The position numbers and the translations under genes are program-made. Under the pieces are notes generated by a model that saw only the letters and a program-made list of their open reading frames with translations, did no database searches and had not been told where the DNA came from. DNA of 64,000 bases from Lepiota brunneoincarnata. Taxonomy: Eukaryota; Basidiomycota; Agaricomycetes; Agaricales; Agaricaceae. This document shows, one piece after another, positions 1-12,656 of the stretch. Location: NCBI GenBank assembly GCA_023014365.1, contig JAEBUN010000001.1, forward strand, positions 2,108,001 to 2,172,000, in the 5' to 3' direction. The number at the start of each line of letters is the position of its first letter. The stretch's first letter is position 1.

Positions 1-1749
1 AGACCGCTTGCCCAGTTAGAATTATTACTAGTGTGACGACGCGTTCCCCCACCCCTCCTCCCGTCCAGCACTTAATCATTGCCACAAGCAGCGAATGCAG
101 GGCGTGGGGTTTTTACAGGGTCAGCGTATGGGTGTAACGACATGTCTAGATATTGCAACAAGCGTAACCGCAACCAATCAGCCCGGAGTCGGCCCAAGCC
201 AGGGTTTCTTTTAGAAAGGGGGGGCGCGGGTTAAGAATGAGGGTGTCAGCCCACAATGTGTGGGGTAGAGCGGACCAGAGCGAGAGTGTGAACGCACTTG
301 CTGCGGGGAATCGGCAGTTGTTTGCCACAAGGGATAAGCGAATCAGCACTGACACAACAACACGGAACCACGTATAGGAACTAAGCCAATTGTATTCACC
401 CGTCGCCCGTTAGTCAGGTGAGCTGGGTGGTTCTACCGTTAGGTTTTTAGGCCGTTAGGACCAATCCAGCTCAGACAGTTAGAAGTGATCACCAATGGCA
501 GATGTATGTAATAAAGCCACCATCAGGTTTCTTCGCCTGTGCCTCTGGGAAGACACTACCAAGGTTAAGTGGCTAAGCGTGCAAGCAGCTTTCCCACCGA
601 TGTGCATGTCGGTATTTGCCAGGTTCTGTGCAAGAAGGGGGGTGCGAATAAAGGGAGGAGGGACCGTGAAGGGAACTTTGCGGGTCCTCGTGACCACCCC
701 CCCCCCTCTCACTCTGGCACGCGTGGGGTGCCAAACTGACAGAGGGTGCTTCGTTTTCCTCAGAGAAGAGAAGCTTTAGCAAAAGGTTATTGCCTCTGCG
801 TTCTTGGTTGTTTGCTGATTGTATGCAAAACCGACTGGGAGGGGCAGGCGCTGCTGCTGCTGCTGTTATGGCTATCATGTCGTTCCAAAAAAGAATCATT
901 GATAAACTCTCAAAAGTACACTGGGCAATTAACCTCGCCGCTCAATACAAGGCCATTTGTACTGATAGATAATCAAGCCAAAGAGAGGAGCAATAAACCG
1001 ACGAAACGAGCATTGGTCCCCTGATAGGCGGGGCTATGGCGATGTTTTAGGTAGGCGCAGGAGTTGAGTATCCACTGATCGACTTGAACAAAGCGGCTGA
1101 GCCCGGGCGCCCCTTGGTGTGTATCATCAGCAGACGGGGATAGGGTAGTTGCGTGTGGAGGATAAAGATAACCCAGGAGGAGGCCGGGCGTCGACATAGT
1201 TGGACACCATGGGTTATCGGCGAGGTATCGGAGGAACTGGACAGGTTGATTCATGCGCGCGTCGATGTCGTCGGACTAGGCGATGCCTATGCTAGTGTGG
1301 GCGGATAAGTTGATAGGTCGACATCACCGCCTTGTTGGATTTAGGTTTCGGACGAAAGTGTCCGTGCGCTGGTATTGGAGGGGTGGGGTGGCGTAGAAAC
1401 GACAAGTGCAACGAGCTTGTCGGTGGGCAAGAGGAGGGCCGATGGAGAGGTCCGGAGAGACCACGGAGAAACTTGTACGGGACTTGCCGATGAGCTGGAG
1501 AACCGCGGGACCTCGGTGATCGGTGCGAGTCGAGTTGGGTTGGTTCGGTGAGGGACGGAGATCTGAGATGGGGAGATCCAGGGGAGATGGGCTGACCGCA
1601 TTAGGTGAGCCGGATCGGGCGGACGGGTTGGTGCAGGCCCTGCGAGAGGCAGTCACACAGGTGACAAGCTGGGGAAGGTTTATAAGAGAGAAGCCCAGTT
1701 GCTGATATTCTTCCGTTCCCATCCCCGCTCACACACACCTCCTTGCCCT
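1..1749. other. Upstream region without a recognised gene
   Basis: No reading frame here resembles a known family; the open frames on both strands are short and of low-complexity composition. A run of 10 C lies at 697-706. The last part is probably the promoter and 5' UTR of the gene starting at 1750. Confidence 0.5.
1681..1686 (+). promoter_or_regulatory. Possible TATA box of the Ecl1-type gene
   Basis: TATAAG within the stretch TTTATAAGAG lies 64 nt before the start codon at 1750, and a pyrimidine-rich stretch follows before the ATG. The position fits a fungal core promoter with a short 5' UTR. This rests only on the motif and its spacing. Confidence 0.35.
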
Positions 1750-3239
1750 ATGGACTTTGAAGCTGCGTGGTGTCCTGTCTGTAGCAGGCAGATCGAGCCG
1801 AAGCGTTATCAGGTTCCCATCCACCCCCCACAACCGCCCACTCCTGCCCCACCCCCGTCCTCGCCCCAGTCTTCTCGTGAGTTCCGTGATACATACCCCG
1901 CTTACTCTGAAGTCGCTCACCTTTCTCGCCTCCTTAGCCACCAAGAAGGCGAATGGACGCAAGTTGGCTGCCCGCACAAGGGGTGGCCTCGTACAGGGTA
2001 CAGGTCGTATGAAGCCAAACGGCACCATTAAACGGGCAGACTCGACAACCTCCACCAAGTCTCCTCAGACTTCCCAGCAGCTACCTAAACCCGCGCCTAT
2101 CAAGTACCGCACTGTTATTGATCAGGCTCCCCTACCTCTTTATTGTTCCGATGAGTGCAAGCGGCAGGACGATGAGGCTTCTTCAGGATCGAGCGCGGAG
2201 AGCTCTGGTTCGTCGTCCATTCCCCTTTCCGAATCTTCCATCTCCACCGTCAGCTCCGCCCCCTGCGAGCAACCCCAACCCGAACCTGTTCCGCAGGTCC
2301 AACCTCGCTATACCTCTCCCTCCGTCGCTGTGATCGCCAAGATCTACAATTTCCCCCCTCCCCCTCCTCCCGCCCCCATTGCCTTTGAGGATGCAATGGT
2401 CACCGACTCGTATTACCCACCCACATGTGAGAATGGTATCATCATGGCTGGCCGCTACATCCAGGAACGTTGTGCAAAACCCGCAAAACCCCAGACTGGC
2501 CCCCACAAGGCAATCCCGGAGCCTATAAAACAGGTTCCAGGGTTGGAACGATGGTACCAACACATGGAGGTCTTGCGTTTACAGCATGAGTTCGGCTCCC
2601 GCTGCCCCTCAGGTCAAGCACAAACGTGCCTTTGGCTCTTTCGTCTCTCCCCGCTCCCAGCTCGGAGATGCCTCTATGCCCCTTCGCAGTGCTTCTTCGA
2701 GTTCTGTGCCATCAAACGCGACCATGATCAACAAATTTACCGATTCTCTCAAAACTCGCGCGACCTCTCCCTCTTCAGATGCCACCCTTCCCAAACGCGA
2801 GCGATCACTCCTCCCTCCGGGTGTCGAGGGTAAACTTCTCGTTCCCGACGTCAAGCTTAAAGTCCGCACTGGCTCCAGCGCCTCGCTCGGGAGCCGAGTT
2901 CGAAGCCCTCTGTCTGCCACCAGCGAGTCTGGTGATGACGAGTCAACGCAGTGCGAAAGCCCTAGGTCTTCCATGAATTCTCCGAAAAGACCAGTTCCCG
3001 AAAGTGAGTGTTCCCTCATACCATCACCAACCTTAGTATTGACCTCGCTCTTAGCCCGCTCCTGGTCTTATGATAAATTCAAGACATACGATATCATGCC
3101 CTTCCCCACCACGAAGGAGAAGCGCACCCAAGTTCAGGTTGTGGATGGAAAGGAAGTTCGTGTTGAGGTCGAAGTTGCCGTGCAGGCACCTATCAAGAGA
3201 CTGTTCCTCTTCCCTGCTTCTATTCGAGCGTCGTCATGA
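1750..3239 (+). CDS. Ecl1-type zinc-binding protein (extender of chronological lifespan family)
   Basis: The start MDFEAAWCPVC and the downstream LYCSDECKRQDD together form the Cys-rich zinc signature of the Ecl1/2/3 family: a CxxC followed, after an insert, by a CxxxC next to an acidic pair. Fission-yeast members are nuclear regulators of starvation response and chronological lifespan. The product here is far longer, about 444 residues. Ser/Pro-rich low-complexity sequence follows the zinc motif, and near the C-terminus is RSWSYDKFKTYDIMP. Introns proposed at 1877-1937 (61 nt, between the two Cys pairs), 2570-2612 (43 nt) and 3004-3054 (51 nt) give one open frame. The 2570-2612 junction is the weakest: GTCTTG is a poor donor, and a single extra base near 2584 would explain the frame change as well. 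Family assignment rests on the two Cys pairs. Confidence 0.7.
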
Positions 3240-3475
3240 AGTTTTTCAAGGACTTGGTCAACACATCACATCTTCCCTTGCCTTACTCAGCATCGCATAT
3301 CGGACACGGGTTTTCAACTTGACATTTTTCATCATTCAGTCTTCGTCTAATGCTTTTTAACTCCCATCCCCTTGTTACCCCCCGCATTCTCATACCCAAG
3401 CCCACGACCTTTAATGCCACCCCCACTGTCCGGCGGACGACGACACTCCGACCATCCATACTCGCATTCGATATT

Positions 3476-3499
3476 CATACACATACACACACACACACG
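3476..3499. repeat. CA microsatellite
   Basis: A stretch of alternating CA with TA interruptions, ATACACATACACACACACAC, lies in the presumed 3' flank of the Ecl1-type gene. Confidence 0.8.
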
Positions 3500-4199
3500 C
3501 CCAGCAATATTCCTAATCCAGATACCCCCTGCTTATCCTTATCAACATATTGCATTTACCCCGTGCTATCCACATCCTTACTAATGCGGTCTACTCCTTC
3601 CATCCATCATGCGAACTGTTTGGACGGTTCGACACACCTTGGCGCACATCTCCCTTTCGCATCAAGCGGAGGCCCTCGCGAAGCACTCTAATCTTGCGGT
3701 CATACGTCGCTTCACAAAAATGTACCATTTTTTCATGAAGGTCTTGTCACCTTGTGTACTATATTCAACCATCTCTTTTTTGGTGGGAGGGTCAACCCTG
3801 TATATTGTATAACATTCGAACGAACAGATTTTGGTAACGTAGTCAAATAGTGATGTTGAGCAATAATGGCTTCTTTATTACGATTTCACTAGTTTATGTC
3901 TTTTGGGTTCAATGACAATGGGTTTTCACGAGCAACAAACACTACATGCGGGGCAACAAGAACACGTGCAAATGGCAGTTGTCCCCAACTGAGCTCTTAC
4001 GCGTGCTTTAATATCAACGTAATTCTACATTGGACACACGAACAGGCGATCTACATTATACTCCTCCGATGCGGGGTTGAATTGACTAAACCAGAAGTGA
4101 ATGTTCGGGACGGCGGAACGGTGGTCGTTGACCCGGTCAAGTGAGGGTAGAGGCGCAGGGCGGTGAACGGGCACTCCTGCTTTTGGTCTAGCGAGTATT

Positions 4200-4215
4200 A
4201 AAAAAAAAAAAAAAA
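4200..4215. repeat. Poly-A tract of 16 nt
   Basis: An uninterrupted A run of 16 lies in the gene-poor interval. It could be the tail of an old retroposed sequence or simple slippage. No retroelement body was recognised upstream of it. Confidence 0.7.
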
Positions 4216-7200
4216 CTTCGTAATGTTCACCGCGTTAACTTATTACTTATGAGCGGCGAGATTCTCTTTCAATAGGCCTCCCTGCCCTCCCAAACCAATA
4301 TGGCCGCTCCTATGTTCCTTCCCTCCTTTTGCAGAGGGGAACATGCACCGAGCGAGAGCTGTCGGATTGCCTCCGTTTGCGTAAGATTTGAATCACATGG
4401 AATACACCAAAAACCCATGCAGACCGCATTTTTCACACATACGGATACCGCGGCAAGAACCTCCCAAGAGGGGGAGGGGAAGGGGATAGGGGTCGAAGGG
4501 AAGACATGGCAAATCCCGAGCGCGTTCGGGTTGATCCTAAGGCCAAAGGAGAGTCAGGAGAATATATAATTTGACCCTGAGTCGTCTGGCAAGCCACAAG
4601 CCGGGCCCAAACCACTTTTGGGAATGGTCCACGGACGGGGGGAGGGAGAGGGCGTTGATAGATGGGGTCGGGAGAGGGTGCTTCTTGGATAATCATGAAA
4701 TGAATTAGATGAGGAGGGAAATGTCAACATTGAGTAAGGATGGTGTTGGTCGGGCAGTCCGGCCTGTCGTCCCGAACGCCTGTCGTGAGTTTGAAATTGG
4801 AATTGAAACGTCCACGTCTAGATGGCTTCTGGGGTAAATGAATGGATGAGACTTTTTTGGTTAGGGGAATTCGAATATTAGAGTTGATTTTTTACGAGCT
4901 TTACCAATCGAGGCGGGGGCTATGCTCCCAGGAGAGGGCCATGATTTTGCAAATGCGTGCTTAGCGACGGAGCAAATGTGTCTCGACTTTTCAATTCCCG
5001 CCTTCCCTGCAACGGCGTGGCCCGTAGTTGTAAATCGGCCACTTCCAGTTAGCCATCATATGATCCCAGTTGGAATGATTGGGGTTTGAGCAACACTCTG
5101 TGGTTGCGGGGAACAACCAAATTTCCGGCGGGGGGATGTAACGAAGAAACATTTCAGTATTAGCTCAACGTGCCGAGTCGCAGTTACCAGAGGTCTGAAT
5201 ATGAATCGAAAAGGACGGAGGAATATTCAAGACCGCATGAGTAGAAATTTTGAACCCTGAAAGACATGAACTCGAAATTTTTGGCAATACATGCCTGCGT
5301 CAAAGTCCGCATCACGTGGCATGCGGAGGGCCCTACCGTGTCGATCGACTGACCCATCGTAAAATTATCCTAGAAACAGGGCAGGAAGGGTCAAATCATG
5401 CGTCCGTATGAAGCAAGGTTATGGGTGTTGCGAAACCGGCGTTAAATCCGAATTCGGGAGCATCCGACGCGGACACGGAGAAGCATCCGAGGCTCATCCC
5501 GTGCAGGACTTGTCTTGCACTGGTTGGATTCAAGGTCCATTTGGAGAAAAAACCTATGAGCAAAGCTCGCGTCCATGCGATGTGTGAAGTCATACCGTTG
5601 TTTGTGCGTATACGCAGGGCTTCATGAATGAGAGTCATTTCATTACACAATGGCATGGTGAAACAAATGTTGTAATAAATGAGGTGTTCTTGGAGTTCTA
5701 CCCCAAATTGGTGGGTACTGGACAAGCGTCATAGTCATTAACGTCCAACGTTGCCACACCGACAGGGAGAACTGTAGCCCCCTCTGCCCCAGTGCAGATG
5801 AAGTCAGAAGAACCAAGGCAACCGCACCAACCTACGACTAGTAGTCGCAGAGGAAATGAACCATTCCACATGGTCGGCTACTGTCGCATGTCTTTCCACG
5901 GTCATATTCCCCCCCCCCCGCTAAATGAACTCACCCCGGATTCTCTCCTTCTTCTCATTCAATTGTCTTTCGTCTTTTATTTAGTTATCATGAACCATGA
6001 CATCCAGCACATTGCCCTCATCCACATCCTCAAACGGTACTACCCGAATATCACCTTGTGTAATGTTCTTGACCCTGCAAGGGTTTCAGTAGGGCATCCC
6101 TGATCACATTAAGCTGCTCATCTCGCAGAAATGATACTCATTTCTCTCCCCCAAGAACAGCTCGACCCCTCAAATTTGGGGGTGTCTGAGCTAGCTTGGG
6201 ACGCCTTTCTTTAAACATCAACTACGAATGTTGATTCCGAAGGGGGAATCTCAAGACCGGGGTAAGCTGCTATCAGAATGGAATCGTTCCCGTGAACACC
6301 AATTACAAAACAAGGGGGAGGAGTTCCTCACTTGCAGCGAGGGTATGATCTTGAACCCCGAACCCCAAGATTAGCCGCCCATATGGATCACTGTCCCAGG
6401 GGGGCTGCTCACTAGGCGATCTGGAGTAGTCTGGAGTTCTGCCGCAGCCTCATCGATCGCAATGATAAGAGTCATTTCCGCGCGCGTCGTTGGAAACTCA
6501 ATACCGAAACACCCACACCAATATCGTGACAGGCCTCAGAAATGAAAAATCGATAAAAACTGAACATATGACCTTGGAAGGGAGTCCGTACGGAGCCAAT
6601 TCGGAATCAGAATGTAGTGGACGGAGTTGACATGAGGGGAACCGGGAAGTTGCGCGTTTTCTCCAGCCAGAGGTCCGGCTGCTGCTAGAAGGCTCGGAGA
6701 ACCCAGCAGCCACACACTTACAAAGCTCGCTATCAATGCACGTTCGAGCCCGCTGGGCGGCTCCTTCGACCAACGTTTTTGCGTCCTCATGACAGCAGTC
6801 AGAACTACAGGTGAGGATCCCTATCTAGTTCCGACTTGAATAGTAACCGAGCCTGGCGATACTAGGCATAGCTTTTTGACTAGATGAAGTCATTGACGTC
6901 TGCGTTCGTGCTCCTGTGTACTCTAGAGTAAAGACGAGCCAGGGCAATGCGCCACAGCTTGTCCCAGTTGTGGTCGAATGACAGAAATACCTCAATGTAC
7001 TACCCAGCCACTGACAACACCGAAAACAGCATGAACATCCCGTGGCCCTGGGCCGTTTATCGACGATTCTAGATAGAGTTGACCGCTTGACCTTTGACAA
7101 ACATCTCAATTTTGGAGCCAAGTGCGTCCTGCTCTACTTAGGTCTCTCGAGAACAAGGCATTCGGGTTGGATGATATCGATGACACCGAGCGGGCATTAA

Positions 7201-10200
7201 CTACCATCACCGGGTGGTCATGTTCCCGGCGTTCTTTTTTGTGTAAAGATCTGTTTCCACAGGACGTTATGTGGAAAGTAGCTTCTAATTACCAGTTGCG
7301 TTGAGAATGCTCAGGTGAAAGCCAACCCCAGATAATGTCGCTCGCCATTAAGTTGATGGCTAATCAGGGACATGGCAATACAACAAACCATGCTACATTC
7401 ATGGACGGGTGACAAGGCCGCATATCAAGAACAGAACAAGGCTGTTGAACGATCAAAAAGTTTCCATTGAATAGGATCTCGATAGTCGATCGGTCTGAAC
7501 AGGCAAAGATCCAAGCCACCGCCAAGAGCTGCACTATTATGCGGGGTGCATTCGAAGGAAAATAGATATAGTAAGCGATCCCAAGCCCTCCATACTCAAT
7601 CCAGGGATCCAACTAGGGTGTGAGTATTGTTCTTCCGTACCAGATATGAGACGTGAACTGGCCGGCGATGTAGCACAATTATCAATCATTGCTATAACGA
7701 CCTTACGCTTACTTGACGTCCGTTCATACTGTCTGCTAAGGAAGATGCAAAGCCCCTTGACCATTAAGGGTTCCATGAACATGAGTGCCTGAAATACCCC
7801 AAGGGAAGGACCAAATATGTGTCATCCATTCATGATAGTCCACCTTGAGCTATTTCTAAACATCCGAACTACACGAGAAGCTTGGAGTGGTGCGCCTACA
7901 GACAAACAGGACCGGGCTCCCCGCTTCCCTACATGAAGAAAAGGTCAGCTCACAACGTTGACGGTCAGACAAAAAGCTTGTTGAGCACAATACCAACCCC
8001 TCCATAATCCTCACACGGTTGGAAGGGATCACCTGAGAGTAATTGTGTGTTGCGACAGAGGAGGGTGCACCCCGAAATGATACAGTCTATTCAAGTTTTT
8101 GTTTTCCTCTTCTCTCGTAACGGCTTGTCGGGCTCTTTTTTTTTTAGTAGCATGTCTCGTCCGAAAAGAATGTTCATAATGGATCATATTAAAACAAGAA
8201 GAGCGCATGGAGAAGCTGGCTCCATTTTTATCATCTAGTGCTTCGAAAGCCCGAGACAACGGAGGTTCTGGATACGCAGCTGACCTTGGAACAGAGATAG
8301 AGGTAGGAAATGACTGAAACGGGTGGCTCTGAAGGTGCAGTGTTGTTCAATTTGCAGAAAAACAACAGCTTCGATCATCAGTCCGGTGATTACTATCAAG
8401 CGCTTAATCCTGTACAATCCACCACTTCTTCGCAACACAGCAGTCCTTCTATGGGCTGGTTTGTTCATCGCTGATTTTCCGAAAGAGTACATCCCCCCCC
8501 CCCCAACCCCCCTCAAGCTAGTATCAGCTGAACCCACGGCGGCCGTCTGTTAGGCGTCTCGCAAAGCTGTAGCCAAAGTTTGAATCAGAATTGAATCACT
8601 TGGTGGATCCCTCCTTACTCACCGGAAATCTGGTGATTCTATCGAGTCATATACGCTTTTTCCATGACGCTCGCAAGTCCCATACTAGGGGGGACACGGT
8701 GTAACTCGTTTGAGATCCTCCAAGACTTTAGCCTCCCTTGCTTCTCGAAGGATCTCATTCGCGTCTCACGTCCATTGAACGCTAAGTGTGAAAATGGTCA
8801 AATCTCATATCCGCCTGTCATTCTACATTGCGAGCCGCATGGAATCCATGAGATATGGGCGCATACCCGACCCGGATGTCCCGCCCGGACGCCCATCCCG
8901 CATTATCCTCTAATGTAGTCCGTAGCGCGAGTACCAGCTCTGAGCTGAACGTTATAATGTCGTTATTTCATATCGGTGAGACTCGACTATGAAAATATAT
9001 ATCAACCAATAAACACTGCTAAAGGACGTCCTTGACCAGACGGAGTATGGCACGGAGACCGCATTGGTGACATCCCCTTTTAACTGCTGCCTGGTGTTCG
9101 ATAAGGTGATAGCGAACTCGTTCAGACCTCTCGTAGTTGCTGTGCTAATCTAAAGCACCGGCATGGATGGATTCGGGCTTTATCGGGGAAACTACGCAAG
9201 GGTCATGGGGACACGGGGAGCTGCGGGCCAATCAACACACGCGTTTGGGTCTGCGGGTTGATATGAACAGGTGACCTGAATCTGGGGCCATCAACCCCTC
9301 CCCGCGCTAAATGTTTGTGATCAAAGGCAAAACCCCGTTGCACCAACAAAGCCTTTGCTTATCCGTTAATGCCCAACAGGATGGACAAGGGGCTACCAAT
9401 CAAGAGGGCCGTTGGATTCGTCATTTGTGTGGTCGGCCGGGAATTCCCTGTGTCGAGTGGCTGAAAGAAGTGGCCTACGGCATGATGAAAGCTGGGGAGA
9501 GGGGGACATTAAACATGGTAACCAGCCCTTGACGCCCGGTTCGTTTTACCCCACGATCTGTCCCACAGGTCCCTCCTCCGCAGACAAAGTGATACTATTA
9601 TTAACCTGGTCATGTGTCTTAAACTAGCCAGGCATGCCTTTAGTACTGTTGGAGTCAGGTTCATTTACAGAAGGACCTTTCATTGTGGGTCATGGTCATG
9701 GGTGAGACACTCGAGATAAGCAATTGTCCACCCCTCTGCGAACTATATGCCTTCATTTCTAAGAATTCCAAAACCAACCACCTCTTCCACAGCGCCTGGG
9801 GGGGAGGGGGGGGGGACCGAGCTGCTATGCGTAGTCTGTCAGGTAGCATGGACCATCACTGGCGATGATAATAAGGGTATTGTTTTCTTTTGTCAGTCCC
9901 GTGGCTCAGAACGGTTAGCATCAGGTGCAGGGCATGGATCGTCTGTATGATCGAGGGGCCTCCGGGTCGGGGTGTGGGAGGGGGGGTTGCGGAATGGAAA
10001 CAAGGATTGTCGAGGGACAACGAGGTGGGTGCATTCAGCTCACGTGGGTGGTCGTACGACAGTCGCGATCGGTGGTCCAAACTACTCATAGATATGTCAC
10101 GTGCTGGTATCCGGACCGAGTGTCACACCACCGCAAGTTACCGATTGAACGCTCTGTCCCTCCCGAGTCGGATTCGGATTGGACGGTGGCAATGCGCACG

Positions 10201-12656
10201 ATCGAGCGCAGTGCAATGGGTTGGTTTGGCGTGCATGACGTAGGTCTTCCCTCACTGCGACGTCATCTGCAGACCCTCCGTCCGACGTCTTAACGTGTTG
10301 CACGAGAACAGGCCATCCGCACCCGGACAAGCTAGACGCGATTCTCTCGTGAATGTGCGCCACACTCTACATCTTCATACACCTTCGGATTTCCATCGCC
10401 GACCGCGCTCGCAATTGGTGCTCTCAAGCGCGCCTTTACCCCGCATGCCCCGCAAGCGCATCTACCGACGACTCGCTACTCGCTAAAGCCGCCATCACCC
10501 GTCGCTTCCAAACAGCGGACTCCGTGGATATATACGCCTCAGTATGTAGTACCTCCTATGAAGTCATTACAGTGATGCTCGGGGTTCCTGACTCTCTCTA
10601 TCCATCAATGCAACGAGCGCCCTTTTTTGTTTGTTCTCTTTCGCTTACTCGTTGTCCCTTCTTCTTCAAGTTGCGCATATCATCCAGTCAACTTCAAGAT
10701 CGTAGCCAACAGGGCCGAAGATAAACAACCAGTGTCCAATGAGCATCAGTTGTTGCCGTCGGGAAGTATCCGTCAATCTTTCCCTGTCCCTTTAAGCCCA
10801 CGGAAATCCTTTCGTCTTGCACACCGCCATCAATCTTCTCTGCAGGGCGCCGCCTCCTCGTCCCTGTTTCCCCATATTCCCAAACCACTCGCTCGAAGCT
10901 CCACATGAACTGAACCGTCAGCTTGTGACGGGAACGGAGCCCTGGGCAGTCTGGCTTGTCGTACGTGTAATCTAGTTCATTGCGCGCGCTTTCCCTTCAC
11001 ATCCACCAGCCCTCCTCAATTCCCATTCTCGATCAAGTACCTCTGGCCCTCATCAGGCTCGTCGTCTCTTGACAGAACATCGCACAGGGATCCGATTCGG
11101 ATTTTCGCATGTCTGTAGTAAGCTCAATTTCTGTCAAACAAACAATCAACATAACGTTACATTCTAGCAGCACATGGACAGAAGAGGCCTTGCCTGCTTC
11201 TTTCTTCCTTCGAGATGTTAGTATAACGTTAGAGAGCTCTCTTCCAGCTTGTAGGACAGGTTCTGAAATTAATATATATTTAGTGCACTTTTGCGAAAGT
11301 CTGTGTGCTATTTTGGATTGGGATCGACTGAGATGGTAAACATGCGTGGCCATCAGACTAAAATTGAACCTATTAACTATTAGACTCACGCTAAGGCTTC
11401 AAAAAATCACCGTTGCGACCGCAAAAAAGGGCAAAGATTTCCAAAGAGCTTCGATCACTTGGCTCGGCTTGCGACTTCTTCCACATAATGTGTGCAAAGG
11501 GGGAAGATGCTTGAGAAGACCGAGCCCGGCTTCTGATCGCGTTATCCCTCTGCATTAGACTGACGGAAGGAATACACACAGAAACTTAGCAAGACAGGAG
11601 GAAGGGTGATGACTCCGAGTTTACCCATGTACAGATATCTTGCAGGGGATGCAGACTCCTGACTGGTTGTCGAGAGACTGAGTCCGAACGTTAGGGGTGC
11701 TTGAGTTGACATGGAGAAGTGGTTGGTTCGCGGTGCCTGGATCAGTCATCGAAGAATAATAATCAAGTGCGATTGGGTGTTTCGCCCATGCGCCCCCTCA
11801 TCGAATGCCTTACAAAGTTCGACGTGATTCAGGGTGCTCCCGATTAACTTGTGTGAATTGCGGGTGAGAGTGAGAAAGCGAAGATCGTTCTTTACAATAA
11901 TAAAAAAGAAAAAAAAAAAAAGAGGGTGCTCCTTCCCTGGCCGAGATAAGATACAGGAGCCGTGATGGCCCATAACAAAGCAAAAGGTAGTGGAAGGACG
12001 ACGTGTAATCCCCCCCCCCCCCCTTTCACTCCCTTCACCCCCTTTTCCGGCGGTAAGTGTTGGAAAGTCCGCAGAATCATATCCGGGGTTACTCCTGAGA
12101 TAGCCACTATATGACTATGAGATAGAGGGTGGCCGAGATAGACCAACGAGGGTTCAGGATACTGGGGTGGGTATCATTTATACATGGGAACTGAGGGAGA
12201 ACCTGGTTGGCTGGCTGACTTGGGGAGGTGGCTCTGCGGGGTGGTGGCGTTGCGCCTGAGTATTCGAACACAGCGACACCCACGGCCCCCCCCCCCCGAA
12301 GTTTTGAAACTTCGCCGTTTAGAGTCTGAGACAGCGGTGCCAATGTCGTCAAGGCACCAGCTTATTTGCAAGAAGAGTCAGGGTCGTTTGGGGTTGTGAG
12401 CGCACTTTTGTGGCCATAGTTCGCCGATGGCTATGTGCTTTCTGGGGGTCAAATGGACAAACTTCGGAGCAATACGAGTTGGGTTTTTTTTTTTTTAAAG
12501 AATAGATAAATCCGAAGCTGTGAGGGCGCTAGGGAAAAGAGGCACATGTGCGAGAATCGAGGACTGATTGGGTAATTCGTTTCATGTAGAGTAGGATTAC
12601 GTGATCCACCACCACCGGGCCCACCGACTCCACCTTTGCTCTCGGGGCCGTTGAGC

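Larger units (their letters stand above)
3240..12656. other. Gene-poor interval of about 9.4 kb
   Basis: I read both strands and recognise no conserved protein. Open frames are short, overlap in all six frames and lack domain motifs. The interval holds a CA-rich microsatellite, a 16-nt poly-A tract and several C or G runs of 10-14 nt. I could not make out terminal repeats, target-site duplications, reverse transcriptase or transposase motifs, or tRNA boxes. It may hold noncoding RNA, lineage-specific genes or decayed repeats. Confidence 0.45.

Noticed and set aside
2554..2584. 31-nt intron in the Ecl1-type gene (GTACCA...TTACAG)
   Set aside because: Too short compared with a 43-nt alternative (2570-2612) that also restores the frame.
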